Shown: piece by piece, positions 16,837 through 26,829 of the stretch | Layout of the letters: each line of letters opens with the position of its first letter | How positions within the stretch are numbered: position 1 is the first letter of the stretch | NCBI GenBank assembly: GCA_963843465.1 | Contig: CAWJKP010000001.1 | Location: 1,178,001 to 1,242,000, forward strand | DNA from: CAWJKP01 sp963843465 | Lineage (GTDB): Bacteria > Planctomycetota > Planctomycetia > Pirellulales > Thermoguttaceae | Reading direction: 5' to 3' | Length of the DNA: 64,000 nucleotides | Made by a program: the position numbers and the translations under genes | Notes under the pieces: generated by a model | Told to the model about the DNA's origin: nothing | Databases searched by the model: none | Seen by the model: the letters and a program-made list of their open reading frames with translations, nothing else

Positions 16837-18213
16837 ATGAGTACCGAAAAGTTGTCCAGCAGGATCGACGCCGGGCTCTCCCGCCGCGAGGCGCTTCGCC
16901 GCGGCCTTGCCGGCGCCGCTGGGCTGCTCATGGCCGCCGGGCCGACAGTCGCCGCCCGCGCCGCGGCCGCGCCGCCGAAGGCCAAGGCCAAGTCCGTGAT
17001 CCAGATCTGGCTGGCCGGCGGGCCGCCGCACCTCGACACGTTCGATCCGAAGCCCGAGGCGGGCAACGACTACTGCGGCCCGCTGAATAACCCGATCCCG
17101 ACCAACGTTCCGGGCATCCGCATCGGCGAGCTGCTCCCGCTTTTGGCGAAGCAGGCGGACAAGTACTCGCTCATCCGCAGCATGACCCACGGCGACAACG
17201 GCCACGAGACGGCCGCCTACCTGACGCAGACCGGCCGGCGGCCCGGCGACCGCCTCGTCTACCCGTGCGCCGGGGCGGTGGTCTCGCTGTTCAAGGGTTA
17301 CGACAGGGGCTACAAGGGGCTGATTCCGCCCTACATCGTGCTCACGGAATCGCAGGGACGGTTCTCGGAGGCCGGATTCCTGGGGCCGCGTTACATGCCC
17401 TTCGCCACCGGGGGCGACCCGGCGCAGCAAAAGTTCATGGTCGAGGGCGTCGTCTCGCCCGGCGTCAGCGACCAACAGCAGCAGCAGCGCCGCGACCTGC
17501 TTCACAAGCTCGATACCCTGGGCGGCGCCGCCAAGGGCAACCCGGCCCTGAAGGTCTATTACCAGTCGGAGGATCAGGCTTACGACATGATTCTGGGCGA
17601 CGGCGCCAAGGCCTTCGACCTTTCGCAAGAGACGGCCGCGGTGCGGGCGCGGTACGACGTCAATTGGGGCACCTGGGTCTCGCGCACGCGGTTCGGCCAG
17701 AGCTGCCTGGCGGCGCGGCGGCTGGTCGAGCGCGGCGTGCCCTACGTCACCATCAACTTCGGCGGCTGGGACACGCATTCCGAGAACTTCAAGGCCATGC
17801 GCCAACTGCTGCCGGATTTGGACCGGGGGCTGGCGACGCTGCTGGCCGAGCTGGCGGAGCACGGCCTCTTGGATACGACGATCATCTGGTGCTGCGGCGA
17901 ATTCGGCCGCACGCCCAAGATCGACTGGGGGCCGCCCTGGAACGGCGGACGCAACCACTACGGCAAGGTCTTCTCCGCCCTGGTCGCCGGCGGCGGATTC
18001 AAGGGCGGGCAGGTCGTGGGCGCGTCGGACGCCAAGGGCGAAGAGGTCAAGAGCCGCCCGGTCTATCCCTGCGACCTGCTGGGCAGCATCTACGAGCTCA
18101 TGGGAATCGATCCCGAGGGGAAGCTGCCCAATCCGCTAGGCCTGCCGATCACCGTCACGCCGACCGCGGCGGACGGGATTCCCATGGCCGGTCGGCTGAA
18201 GGAGATCATGTGA
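16837..18213 (+). CDS. DUF1501 protein, Tat-exported
   Basis: A 458-residue DUF1501 protein, distantly related to the alkaline phosphatase/sulfatase fold. The ATG at 16837 has GGAG eight bases upstream. The N-terminus carries a twin-arginine signal (LSRREALRRGLAGAAG). Family landmarks: VIQIWLAGGPPHLDTFDPKP, SMTHGDNGHETAAYLTQ, NFGGWDTHSENF, IIWCCGEFGRTPKIDW, GRNHYGKVFSALVAGGGFKG. It belongs with the DUF1549/DUF1553 gene upstream (separated by an IS3 element) and the PPC protein downstream, a common planctomycete gene set of unknown function. Confidence 0.9.
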   Translation: MSTEKLSSRIDAGLSRREALRRGLAGAAGLLMAAGPTVAARAAAAPPKAKAKSVIQIWLAGGPPHLDTFDPKPEAGNDYCGPLNNPIPTNVPGIRIGELLPLLAKQADKYSLIRSMTHGDNGHETAAYLTQTGRRPGDRLVYPCAGAVVSLFKGYDRGYKGLIPPYIVLTESQGRFSEAGFLGPRYMPFATGGDPAQQKFMVEGVVSPGVSDQQQQQRRDLLHKLDTLGGAAKGNPALKVYYQSEDQAYDMILGDGAKAFDLSQETAAVRARYDVNWGTWVSRTRFGQSCLAARRLVERGVPYVTINFGGWDTHSENFKAMRQLLPDLDRGLATLLAELAEHGLLDTTIIWCCGEFGRTPKIDWGPPWNGGRNHYGKVFSALVAGGGFKGGQVVGASDAKGEEVKSRPVYPCDLLGSIYELMGIDPEGKLPNPLGLPITVTPTAADGIPMAGRLKEIM

Positions 18214-18294
18214 ACGAATCAGCTTAGAACTGTCGTCTCTGGTGGAGATCCTACAAAACCCTCGATCTCGTACTATTGGGGTCTAACTCCTGCC

Positions 18295-20675
18295 ATGAAC
18301 CGCTTTCGACTTTCCACAGCCTGTGCGCTGGTAATCGCCTCAAGTTCCCTTTCCGCGCTGCGCAGGAGCGTCCGCGAATCGGCTACGTCGTTCCGGCCGG
18401 CGGCCGGCAGGGCACGACGTTCTTGGTCACGGTGGGCGGGCAAAACCTGGGCTCCTGGAAAGGAGATTATCAGATCGATGTCCTTCAGGTTCACTTATCC
18501 GGCGGCGGCATCAAAGCCGAGTTGGTCAAAGACGTCAAGACCATGACGGAGCAGGAAGCCAGTGTGTTGCGGGAAAAGGCGAACAAGCTCGCAAGAGACA
18601 AGCCCGACGCCGAAGTCCGCAAGGAGATCGCCCAGATCAGGCGAAAGATCACCCGCTACCAAAGCAGCCAAATACTCAGGCAAACCTATCCGGCAGTCGG
18701 CGATACGTTGACCGTCCGCGTCGCGCTGGCGGCCGACGCGGAGCCCGGCCAGCGGGAGATCCGCGTGGAGACGCCGCGCGGCATATCGAACCCCATCCGG
18801 TTCTACGTGGGATCCCTTCCGGAATTCAACAAGGCCGAGCCGGACATCGTCGCGGACCAGCAAGAAAGCGAGATCCCGAGCTATGCTCCCCCGGTCACCA
18901 CGCCCATCACGCTGCCGGCCGTGGTGAACGGGCAGATCATTCCCCGCGACCCGGACATGCTCTACTTTTCGCCCGGCCGCTTCACGCCCGGCACGGCCGA
19001 CCGCTTCCGCTTCCCAGCCCGCAAGGGCCAGCAACTGGTCATCGCCGCCAGTGCGCGGGAACTGATCCCCTACCTGGCCGACGCCGTGCCGGGCTGGTTC
19101 CAGGCCACCTTGGCGCTTTACGACTCGCGGGGAAAAGAGCTGGCCTACGACGACGACTACCGGTTCCATCCCGATCCTGTACTGTTCTTCAAAGTCCCGG
19201 AGGACGGACAGTACGTAATCGAGATCAAGGACGCGATCTACCGCGGCCGGCCCGATTTCGTCTATCGCATCAGCCTGGGCGAGCTTCCCTTCATTACGGG
19301 GATCTTCCCGCTGGGCGGCCGGGCCGGCACGGCGACCACCGTCAAGCTCTCCGGCTGGAACCTGCCAGCCGACACGCTGACCCTGGACGCCAAGGACATG
19401 CCGCCCGGCATTCATCCGCTTTCGGTCCGCAAGGGGGAGATGATCTCCAACACGATGCCCTTCCTCGTCGATACCCTGCCCGAATCCGTCGAACGCGAGC
19501 CGAACGATGCGACGCAAACCGCGCAGGCCGTCACGCTGCCGGCGATCGTCAACGGGCGGATCGACCGGCCTGGCGACTGGGACGTGTATCGTTTCGAGGG
19601 CCGCGCCGGGCAGCAGATCGTTGCCGAAGTGTACGCCCGGCGGCTCGAATCGCCGCTGGACAGCGTTCTGGAATTGCTCGACGCCGCCGGCCGGCGGCTG
19701 GCACTGAACGACGACCACGAAGACAAATCCGACGGCCTGCAAACGCACCACGCCGATTCGCTGATCAACGTCACCCTGCCCGCCGACGGGACGTATTACG
19801 TCCGCCTGGGCGACGCCCAGCACCACGGCGGGCCGGAGTACGCCTATCGCCTGCGCCTGGGCCCGCCGCGGCCCGACTTCGAGCTGCGGGTCACGCCGTC
19901 GTGCCTCAACACGGTCGCCTGGCGGCTTAATCCCTTGGCGGTCTACGCCCTGCGCAAGGACGGGTTCAACGGCGAAATCGCGCTGCGTTTCAAGGACAAC
20001 CCCGACGGGCTGGCGCTGGACGGCGCTTTGATTCCCGAGGGGCAGGACCAGGCGCGCCTGACGCTGGCCGTTTCTTCGATGCTCTCGGGCGAGCCGGTGC
20101 ACGTGTGCCTGGAAGGCCGAGCGATGATCGACGGCAAGGAGGTCGTGCGCCAAGCCGTCCCGGCCGAGGAAATGACCCAGGCGTTCTTCTATAAGCACCT
20201 GGTTCCCGCCCGCGATTTCACGCTCGTGCCCGAAGACCGCTTCCGGTTCCGCGAAGAGGCAGCCCGCGCGGCCGCCGCGAACAAGCCCGGGCCGCGCCGC
20301 GACTTCCAGCACCCGATGGACATTCTCAGCCCGCAGCCGGTGAAGATTCCCGTCGGCGGGGCCGTGGAGGTGCAGGTTCGCTTCGGTTGGAGCCGCACCG
20401 GCCAGCCGCAGGTCGACCTGAGCGATCCGCCGGAGGGAATCAGCGTCGACCGCGTGTCGTGGACCGAAAAGGGGATTGCCGTCGTGTTGCGTGCCGACGC
20501 CCAACAAGCCAAGCCGGGGCTGAAGGGGAACCTGATGGCCAACGTCTTCCTTCAGAGCACCGTCACGGAAAAGGACGGAAAGACCCGCGAGGTCCGCAAC
20601 CTGATCGGCCCGATGCCCGCCATGCCGTTTGAGATCGTCAAGGCCGGCGGCGCACCGGCTGGGGCTGAGCGGTAA
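18295..20675 (+). CDS. Exported PPC-domain protein, signal peptide out of frame
   Basis: An exported protein of about 790 residues that accompanies DUF1549/DUF1501 genes. An ATG at 18295 encodes a good signal peptide (MNRFRLSTACALVIASSSLS), but the rest of the protein is in another frame, joining at AQERPRIGYVVPAGGRQG after an apparent single-base change near 18355-18362. Two pre-peptidase C-terminal (PPC-like) repeats are visible, at about residues 200-330 (PDMLYFSPG, YDSRGKELAYDDDYRFHPDP) and 410-530 (EREPNDATQTAQAVTLPAIV, GDWDVYRFEGRAGQQIVAEV). An IPT/TIG-like stretch lies between (ITGIFPLGGRAGTATTVKLS). Probably a surface binding protein. Confidence 0.8.
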
Positions 20676-20762
20676 ACCCCCTGTGCTGGTCCGTCGGCTC
20701 TTGACAGCCTAAGCGACTTGGGATCGGTCCCCACGCAGTGGTGGATGAAACCCCAAGGGTGA

Positions 20763-21467
20763 TCGAGGAAATCCTCTGGCCGCGGTGATCTGCCCCGCGA
20801 GGTTGCGGCGATCCAGGCCCGCGGGCTGACGGCTCAGGTATGGATGGAGTGTACGGTTTGGGAAACCGCTTGGTACCTGCGGCGCATGGACCTCTTGATG
20901 ATCGACATGGCCGCCGAGGACGAGAAGGCTGTCTTCCTGCTGGACAAGATCACCGACTCGGCCTGCTTCCGCGCCGCGCGCTATGCCGAGGCCGGCGCGG
21001 ACATCCTGGCCCTGGGCGACGACCTCGGCATGCAGCGGTCGATCATGATGTCCCGCGAGATGTACCGCACGTGGCTCAAGCCGCGGCTGAAGCGGGTGAT
21101 CGACACGGCCAAGGCGATCAAGCCCGACATCATCATCCAGTACCACTCGTGCGGTTACGTGACGCCGCTTATTCCCGACCTGATCGAGGCGGGCATCGAC
21201 GTGCTCAACCCCGTCCAGCCCGAGTGCATGGACGTGGAGCAGGTGCTCGGTGAGTTCGGCGGCCGGATATCGTTCAACGGCACGATCGGCACGCAAACGA
21301 CGATGCCGTTTGGCACGCCACAGGAAGTCCGGGCGACGGTTCACCGCAACCTCCAACTTGCCGGACGGCTCGGGGGGCTGCTCTGCTGCCCGACGCACAT
21401 GCTCGAACCGGAGGTGCCCTGGGAGAACGTCGAGGCCTACGTGGAGGCGTGCCGAACATGGCCATGA
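20763..21467 (+). pseudogene. UroD-family (methyltransferase-like) protein, N-terminus missing
   Basis: An open frame from 20763 with no start codon where one is expected. It encodes the C-terminal two thirds of a uroporphyrinogen decarboxylase-superfamily protein: QVWMECTVWETAWYLRRMD, GADILALGDDLGMQRSIMMS, IIIQYHSCGYVTPLIPDLIE, GIDVLNPVQPECMDVEQVLG, GRISFNGTIGTQTTMPFGTP. Family members are usually about 350 residues; only about 230 remain. Outside haem synthesis, such proteins are often corrinoid-linked methyltransferases. Its stop overlaps the start of the next UroD-like gene (ATG at 21458), implying they were translationally coupled. Confidence 0.75.
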
Positions 21468-21958
21468 CCGAACGTTATGCCGAGCGGGTCGCCGCGTCCT
21501 ATGCGCGGATCGAGGACGTTTTCCGCCACCGTGACAACGGCGTGGTGCCGTTCCAGGTGGCCGACGTAAATTACTGGCTATCCGGCGAGACGCCCACCCT
21601 GATCCCCGACGACTACTTCACCGACTCCGAGTCGATGCTCCGGTACCAGGTGGAGAAGATCGAGCGGCACATGGAGACCTACAACGACGATTATATTCCC
21701 TTCCTGTTTCCCTGGTACGGGACGGGCGTGCTCGCGTCGGCCCTGGGCGTGAAGATTCTGTTCCAGCCGAAGATGGACCCAGCCGTGCAGGGAACGGTCA
21801 TTCGCAGCCCGGAGCAAGTCTGCCAATTGTCGCTGCCCGACCCGCACAAGGACGGCCTGATGCCGCGGGTGTTGGAGACGATCTGCTACTTCCGGGAGCA
21901 CAGCGATTTGCCGATCTCGTTTACCGACCCGCAAGGCCCATTCGTCGTACTACGATGA
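21458..21958 (+). pseudogene. UroD-family protein, C-terminus missing
   Basis: Starts MAMTERYAERVAASYARIED and matches the N-terminal half of a UroD-superfamily protein (VPFQVADVNYWLSGETPTLI, YIPFLFPWYGTGVLASALGV, RVLETICYFREHSDLPISFT). The match stops at TDPQGPF and the frame closes four codons later, so more than half the protein is absent. Immediately downstream another frame is open (SSYYDELFGGLQRRG, NKGKYENVSRTGEEIG), which I cannot identify. It may be a scrap of another gene joined here by deletion. Confidence 0.75.
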
Positions 21959-22074
21959 ACTGTTCGGCGGATTGCAGCGGCGCGGGACGATCGTGGCCTC
22001 GTTCGTCTCCCCGGAACTCGCACTGAACAAGGGCAAGTACGAGAATGTTTCGCGCACGGGCGAGGAGATCGGAC
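21959..22074 (+). other. Unidentified coding-like scrap between UroD remnant and IS fragment
   Basis: In the frame one base off the UroD remnant, the sequence stays open with protein-like composition (TIVASFVSPELALNKGKYEN). It has no start and no recognisable family, and it runs into the family B transposase fragment. Probably the 3' part of a deleted gene. Confidence 0.35.
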
Positions 22075-22476
22075 GCCAAGCGTACGCCTGCCTGCGGCGG
22101 CATTGTGCCGTGCCTCACCATCGGGAGTTGCGGCCATGAAACCGTGTCTCTTTGCCTTGGTGATGGGCCATATCCCCAAGCAGCTTGGAGCCGCTCGGCA
22201 ACAGGTACACCAGGCACGGGCGGAAGCGAATCGGAAGTGTGACTGCGGGGCTTGCGCCTGCTGGCTGCCAGCCGGAACTGAAGTCGGCGGGCTCAATGCG
22301 TCACCTTGGCAGCAGCCAACGTGCGCTGGTCGCGGGAGAGGAAACCGGTGACTGGAGCTGAACCGCTCACGGCCGAGCCGTCGCTGGCACCCCCCGTGAT
22401 GTGGGGTGGCCGACGATAGTGGGACAACATTGGCGAGAACTCGCGCAGAAAAGTCCAGAATGTCGTGACAGACAGC
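22075..22476 (+). mobile_element. Insertion sequence family B, 3' fragment
   Basis: A diverged right-hand part of the element seen complete at 30543-31581. It contains the transposase C-terminus (QARAEANRK, then LLAASRN-stop in a shifted frame ending at 22281), followed by the non-coding end and a nearly perfect terminal inverted repeat at 22434-22476 (one mismatch to the 43-bp repeat of the full copy). The interior is clearly more diverged than the terminal repeat. The left boundary is approximate. It lies 25 bp downstream of the stop of the convergent DUF1501 gene. Confidence 0.75.
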
Positions 22477-22501
22477 TCGGATCACCACAGAGGTAGAAGA
22501 G

Positions 22502-23965
22502 TCAGGCCAAGATGTCTTTCACCACGTGTCCCGCCACGTCGGTGAGGCGGAAGTCGCGGCCCTGGTAGCGATAGGTCAGTTTCTCATGGTTGAAACCCAA
22601 GAGATGCATGATCGTGGCTTGCAGGTCGTTGACGTGGACTTTGTTGTTGGTGATCGAGAAGCCCAAGTCGTCGGTCTCGCCATAGGAAAAACCGCGTTTC
22701 ACGCCGGCGCCGGCCAGCAGCATCGTGTAGCAGTCGGGATAGTGGTCGCGGCCGAGTAGTTTGCTGCCGGCGGTCCGACCCTCGCGGAAGGGCGTGCGGC
22801 CGAACTCGCCGCCGATCACCACCAGGGTCTCGTCGAGCAATCCTCGCTGGCGAAGGTCTTTGATCAGCGAGGCAATCGCGCGGTCCATCGTCTTGCACTT
22901 GCTGGTCAGGCCGTCGCGGATGTCCTCGCCGGGGTTGGTGCCGTGAAAATCCCAGCCCCAGTCGAACAACTGCACGAAGCGGACGCCCTTTTCCACCAGC
23001 CGCCGGGCAAGGAGGATATTGTTGGCCAGACTGCTTGCCCCAGCCTGGGCGCCATAGGCTTCGATGACTTGCTGCGGCTCGTGGGCGATGTCCATCACCT
23101 CGGGCACGGAGACCTGCATGCGAAAGGCCAGCTCGTATTGCGACATTCGCGTGATGGTTTCCGGATGACCAAGCTGGCGGGCCTCGATCTGGTTCAAATC
23201 GTTGAGCGCATCGAGCGTCATGCGGCGCATCGCCCGGTCCATGCCGGCAGGGTTGGAAACATAAAGGACCGGGTCGCCTTTGGAACGGCACTGCACGCCT
23301 TGGTAGACGGTCGGCAGGAAGCCGGCGCCAAAGGAGTTCTTGCCGCCGTTGGGCTGCGTACCGCTGGAGATCAGCACAATGAATCCGGGCAGGTCCTGGT
23401 TTTCGGTGCCCAGGCCGTAAGTGACCCACGCGCCGAGCGACGGACGCCCGGGCCGCGGCGAGCCCGTGAAGACCAGCAGTTCGGCCGGGGCGTGATTGAA
23501 CTGGTCGGTGTGCATCGAGTGGATGAAGCAGAGGTCATCGGCCACCTCGGCCAGGTGCCCGGCGGCGTCGGAAAGCCAGAGGCCGGCCTTGCCGTGCTGC
23601 TTGAAGGTCCGCGGCGTGCCCAGCAGTTTGGGTGTGCCGGAGGTGAAGGCGAAGCGTTTGCCTTTGGTGTACTGGTCGGGACAGGGTTGACCGTCGCGAT
23701 TGACCAACTCGGGCTTGTAGTCGAACAGGTCGAGATTCGGCGGTGAGCCGGTGAGGTGGATATAGATCACCCGCTTCGCCTTGGGGGCGAAATGCGGTCT
23801 CTTGGGGGCCAGCGGATCATCGATCGGCGACGCGGACGGCGACGCGGCGGCGTTCGATGTATCCATTGCCAGTGAGGCCATGGCCATGGCGCCCAGCGAG
23901 AGCGACGATCGCCCAAGAAAGTGCCGCCGCGTGACCGCTTGCAGGTGTTCCAACCCGGGTTCCAT
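22502..23965 (-). CDS. DUF1501 protein, Tat-exported (second copy)
   Basis: A 487-residue protein of the longer DUF1501 subtype. A twin-arginine signal is present (VTRRHFLGRSSLSLGAMAMA). Landmarks: RVIYIHLTGSPPNLDLFDYK, CFIHSMHTDQFNHAPAEL, RFVQLFDWGWDFHGTNPGED, LVVIGGEFGRTPFREGR and LLGRDHYPDCYTMLLAGAG. The ending (MHLLGFNHEKLTYRYQGRDF) is typical. The start ATG lies 5 bp after the stop of the upstream cytochrome/DUF1549/DUF1553 gene, so the two form an operon. Function is unknown. Confidence 0.92.
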   Translation of the reverse strand: MEPGLEHLQAVTRRHFLGRSSLSLGAMAMASLAMDTSNAAASPSASPIDDPLAPKRPHFAPKAKRVIYIHLTGSPPNLDLFDYKPELVNRDGQPCPDQYTKGKRFAFTSGTPKLLGTPRTFKQHGKAGLWLSDAAGHLAEVADDLCFIHSMHTDQFNHAPAELLVFTGSPRPGRPSLGAWVTYGLGTENQDLPGFIVLISSGTQPNGGKNSFGAGFLPTVYQGVQCRSKGDPVLYVSNPAGMDRAMRRMTLDALNDLNQIEARQLGHPETITRMSQYELAFRMQVSVPEVMDIAHEPQQVIEAYGAQAGASSLANNILLARRLVEKGVRFVQLFDWGWDFHGTNPGEDIRDGLTSKCKTMDRAIASLIKDLRQRGLLDETLVVIGGEFGRTPFREGRTAGSKLLGRDHYPDCYTMLLAGAGVKRGFSYGETDDLGFSITNNKVHVNDLQATIMHLLGFNHEKLTYRYQGRDFRLTDVAGHVVKDILA

Positions 23966-23970
23966 GGTTC

Positions 23971-26410
23971 TTACGGCCTCATCAACAATTCATCGAGGTT
24001 CAACAACACGTTGCCTACGACGGTCCAGGCCGCCAGTTGCACGGCGTCTGCTCCGGCGGGTAAAGGACCGAGTGGTTGGGTAGCCAGCTTCTCGGCCTCT
24101 TGGGGCTGCCTGGCAAGACGTTCCCGAGAACTTTCGTAAAGCTGCTCCAGCCGCGCAGTCTCCATGTCGGTGGCCGCTCGGGCCAGGCAAAGGCGGAAGC
24201 CGTAACGGACTTTGTCGGCCTGCGTCGGGCCGCCCTCGCGGACGACGCGGCGCGCCAGCGCCTGGGCGGCCTCGACATAGACCGGGTCGTTCAGTGTCAC
24301 GAGGGCCTGGAGCGGCGTATTGGTGCGCGGCCGGCGCAAGACGCAGACCTCGCGGGTTGCCGCATCAAAGGTGACCATCGAAGGATAGGGATTCGTCCGC
24401 CGCCAGCTCGTGTAAACGGCCCGGCGGAAGCGGTCCTCGCCCTGGCTTGTCTGCCAATCCATGCCGCCGCCAAAAGCCGCGGAGAGCCCAAACGACGGCT
24501 GCAAGGGACGCACGGCGGGCCCATACATCTTCGGGCTCAAGAGTCCGGCCACGGCGAGACTCTGATCGCGGACGGCTTCGGCATCGAGACGGAACCGCGG
24601 CCCGCGGGCCAGCAGGCGATTGTCGGGGTCGCGCTCCAGCAATTCCGGCGTCACTCGCGACGACTGGCGGTAAGCCGCCGACGTAACCATCAAGCGGATG
24701 AGATGCTTGATGTCCCAGTGCGAGGCAATCAGTTCCGTCGCCAGGTAATCCAACAGATCCGGGTGCGAGGGCAACTCGCCCCGAGTGCCGAAATCCTCGC
24801 AGGTCAAGACCAATCCCGCGCCAAACGTCTTTTCCCAGAGCCGATTGACCACAACCCGGGCCGTCAGCGGATTGTTCTCATCCACCAGCCACCTGGCCAG
24901 TGCGAGGCGGTTGGGAGGCAGATCTTTGGGCAGCGGATGGAAGACGGCCGGCACGCCTTCCATGACTTGAGGACCGAGGTCGAGGAAATTGCCGCGATAC
25001 TGGATGTGGGTCGTGCGGCGTTTTCCGGCGGGAAGCTCGCGTTGGATCGGCACGGTATACGGCCGGATTGCGGCCAGAGCGGTTTTCAGATTCGCAACGC
25101 TATTGCTGTCGTTGGTGGATGGCGGTTTCGCGGCGGTCTTGCTGTCTTTTTCTCCTTCCGGCCTCTGCTCCTTCTGGGAAGTCGCCTTCGGCTGCGGCGC
25201 CGGCGCCTTCTCCTCCGCCACGTTGCGCTCCATCGCCGCGATCTCGGCCTGAAGCTTTTCGCGCTCCCTCTTCTGCTGCTCCGTGTAGAAGGAAAGGAGG
25301 GGATGCTCGTCCTCGCGGTCGGCGTCTTCCGTGTTGTTGAAGATGGCAAAGAACTGGAAGTATTCCCTTTGGGAAATCGGATCGTATTTATGGTCGTGGC
25401 ACTGGGCACAGGCCATGGTGGTGCCCATCCAGACCGACATGGTCGTGTTGACCCGATCGACGATCGCCACGTTGCGGTACTCCTCGCGATCGGAACCGCC
25501 TTCGTTGTTGGTCTGCGTATTGCGGTGGAAGGCCGTGGCCGTGAGCTGCTCTTCGCTCGGATGGGGAAGCAGGTCGCCGGCAATCTGCTCGACGGTGAAC
25601 TGATCGAACGGCTTGTTGGAGTTCAACGAGCGGATCACGTAGTCGCGATAGGCCCAAATCTCCCTCGGCACGTCGCTCACGTAGCCCGCCGAATCGGCAT
25701 AGCGGGCCAGGTCGAGCCACATGCGGGCCCAATGCTCGCCAAACGACTCGCGCCAGCAAGCGATCGACCAGCTTCTCATAGGCGTCGGGGACCTTGTCGT
25801 TGACGAACTGGTCGACTTCGGCGAGCGTCGGCGGCAAGCCGGTCAGGTCGAGCGCGAGCCGCCGGACCATCGCATAGCGGTCGGCCTCCGGCGAGGGACG
25901 AAGGCGTTCTTTCTCCAAACGCGCCAGGACGAAGCGGTCGATGTCGTTCTTCGGCCACGTGCGATCGCCAACCGGCGGCGGCTGCGGCCGGATCGGCTTG
26001 ACATAGGCCCAATGCGGCGCGTAGCGGGCCCCTTGCCCGATCCAGCGAGAGAGCAGCTCGACCTCCGGGGTGCTCAGCCGCTCGCCGTTCGAGGGGGGCG
26101 GCATCCGCTCATCGTCATCGTCGCTGCTGACGCGGCGGACTAGTTCGCTTTGCTTGGGATCACCAGGCGAGATCGCTCGATGGTCCCCGCGCGGGGCGAT
26201 GGCCGACTGGCGGACGTCCAGCCGCAGCCGTGCCTTGCGTTTCTTCTCGTCCGGACCGTGGCAGACGAAGCAATTGCGGGAAAGGATCGGTCGGATCTCG
26301 CGAGTGAAATCGACCGGCTCACCGGCTGCGGCCGGCGTGGCACACGCGATCATGGCCACCCCGCAGGAGAGGGCAAGGAGGCCGGCCTTGTTCAAGGATA
26401 CCGCTGGCAT
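23971..26410 (-). CDS. Planctomycete cytochrome-c / DUF1549 / DUF1553 protein, frameshifted
   Basis: One gene of about 813 codons split by a single-base frameshift near 25757. The first part has a signal peptide, a cytochrome-c-like haem site (ILSRNCFVCHGPDEKKRKAR, KQSELVRRVSSDDDDERMPP) and the start of DUF1549 (DIDRFVLARLEKERLRPSPE, LALDLTGLPPTLAEVDQFV). It breaks at LVDRLLAR. The second frame resumes with ESFGEHWARMWLDLARYADS, has a CxxCH-like motif in the middle (ACAQCHDHKYDPISQREYF), and continues through DUF1553 (NPLTARVVVNRLWEKTFGAG, LLARGPRFRLDAEAVRDQSL, TNTPLQALVTLNDPVYVEAA). A low-complexity Lys/Pro/Gln-rich linker lies between the domains. It is the first gene of the operon with the DUF1501 gene. 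Confidence 0.88.
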
Positions 26411-26422
26411 GGCTTCTCTCGC

Positions 26423-26536
26423 ATCCTATTGACCTTTGCCTAGCGAATGAACCCCTACGGTCGACGCAAACCACCTATTTTCCGGCCGAGCGGTGCTCAC
26501 CCTCCGGTTCCTTGGCTAGGCAAAGGTCAATAGGAT
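26423..26536. repeat. Perfect 22-bp inverted repeat around 70 bp
   Basis: ATCCTATTGACCTTTGCCTA followed by GC at 26423-26444, and its exact reverse complement at 26515-26536, enclose 70 bp. It lies upstream of both divergent genes, so it is not a terminator for either. A small non-autonomous element or a large operator-like or attenuating structure are possible readings. Confidence 0.85.
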
Positions 26537-26795
26537 TCTCGCTTGCGCCAGCGTGGTAGTCAACTTGGAATTACCCGGTGCTTCGAAGCCAATCGGCGTC
26601 GTAAGTCGCAACCGGCACGCAACTTTCCGCCAAGCAACAGGGCGGCCGAACCGAGTATCGTTTCTGCTGGACAGGAACCTTAAGAATGGGGAAAGAAGCG
26701 GTTCAGCGAGGCCTTTGCATGGAACTCTCAGACTGTTTGGGGATTGATGCAGGTCCTTGTACGCCGGTGGTCTGTCGAGTAGTCTCAAGCACCGT

Positions 26796-26826
26796 TGTCC
26801 TTCCCAAGAAACTCGTCTTAGGGGAA
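26796..26826 (-). mobile_element. Solo terminal repeat of IS family A
   Basis: TGTCCTTCCCAAGAAACTCG, then TCTTAGGGGA. Compare the right end of copy 2 read outward: TGTCCTTCCCAAAAAACTCG, then TTTTGGGGAG. The two match at most positions. No transposase is attached. It ends only a few bases before the ATG at 26830, so it contributes the untranslated leader of that gene. Confidence 0.65.
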
Positions 26827-26829
26827 CAA

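Larger units (their letters stand above)
26411..26829. other. Divergent intergenic region between DUF1549 and discoidin genes
   Basis: A 419-bp region separating genes on opposite strands, so promoters for both should be here. It holds a perfect 22-bp inverted repeat and a solitary end of IS family A (listed separately). The remaining 250 bp or so has no supported gene. Confidence 0.6.

Noticed and set aside
18495..20507. 670-codon minus-strand open frame opposite the PPC gene
   Set aside because: Entirely antisense to the PPC protein, no ribosome-binding site and a composition typical of shadow frames.
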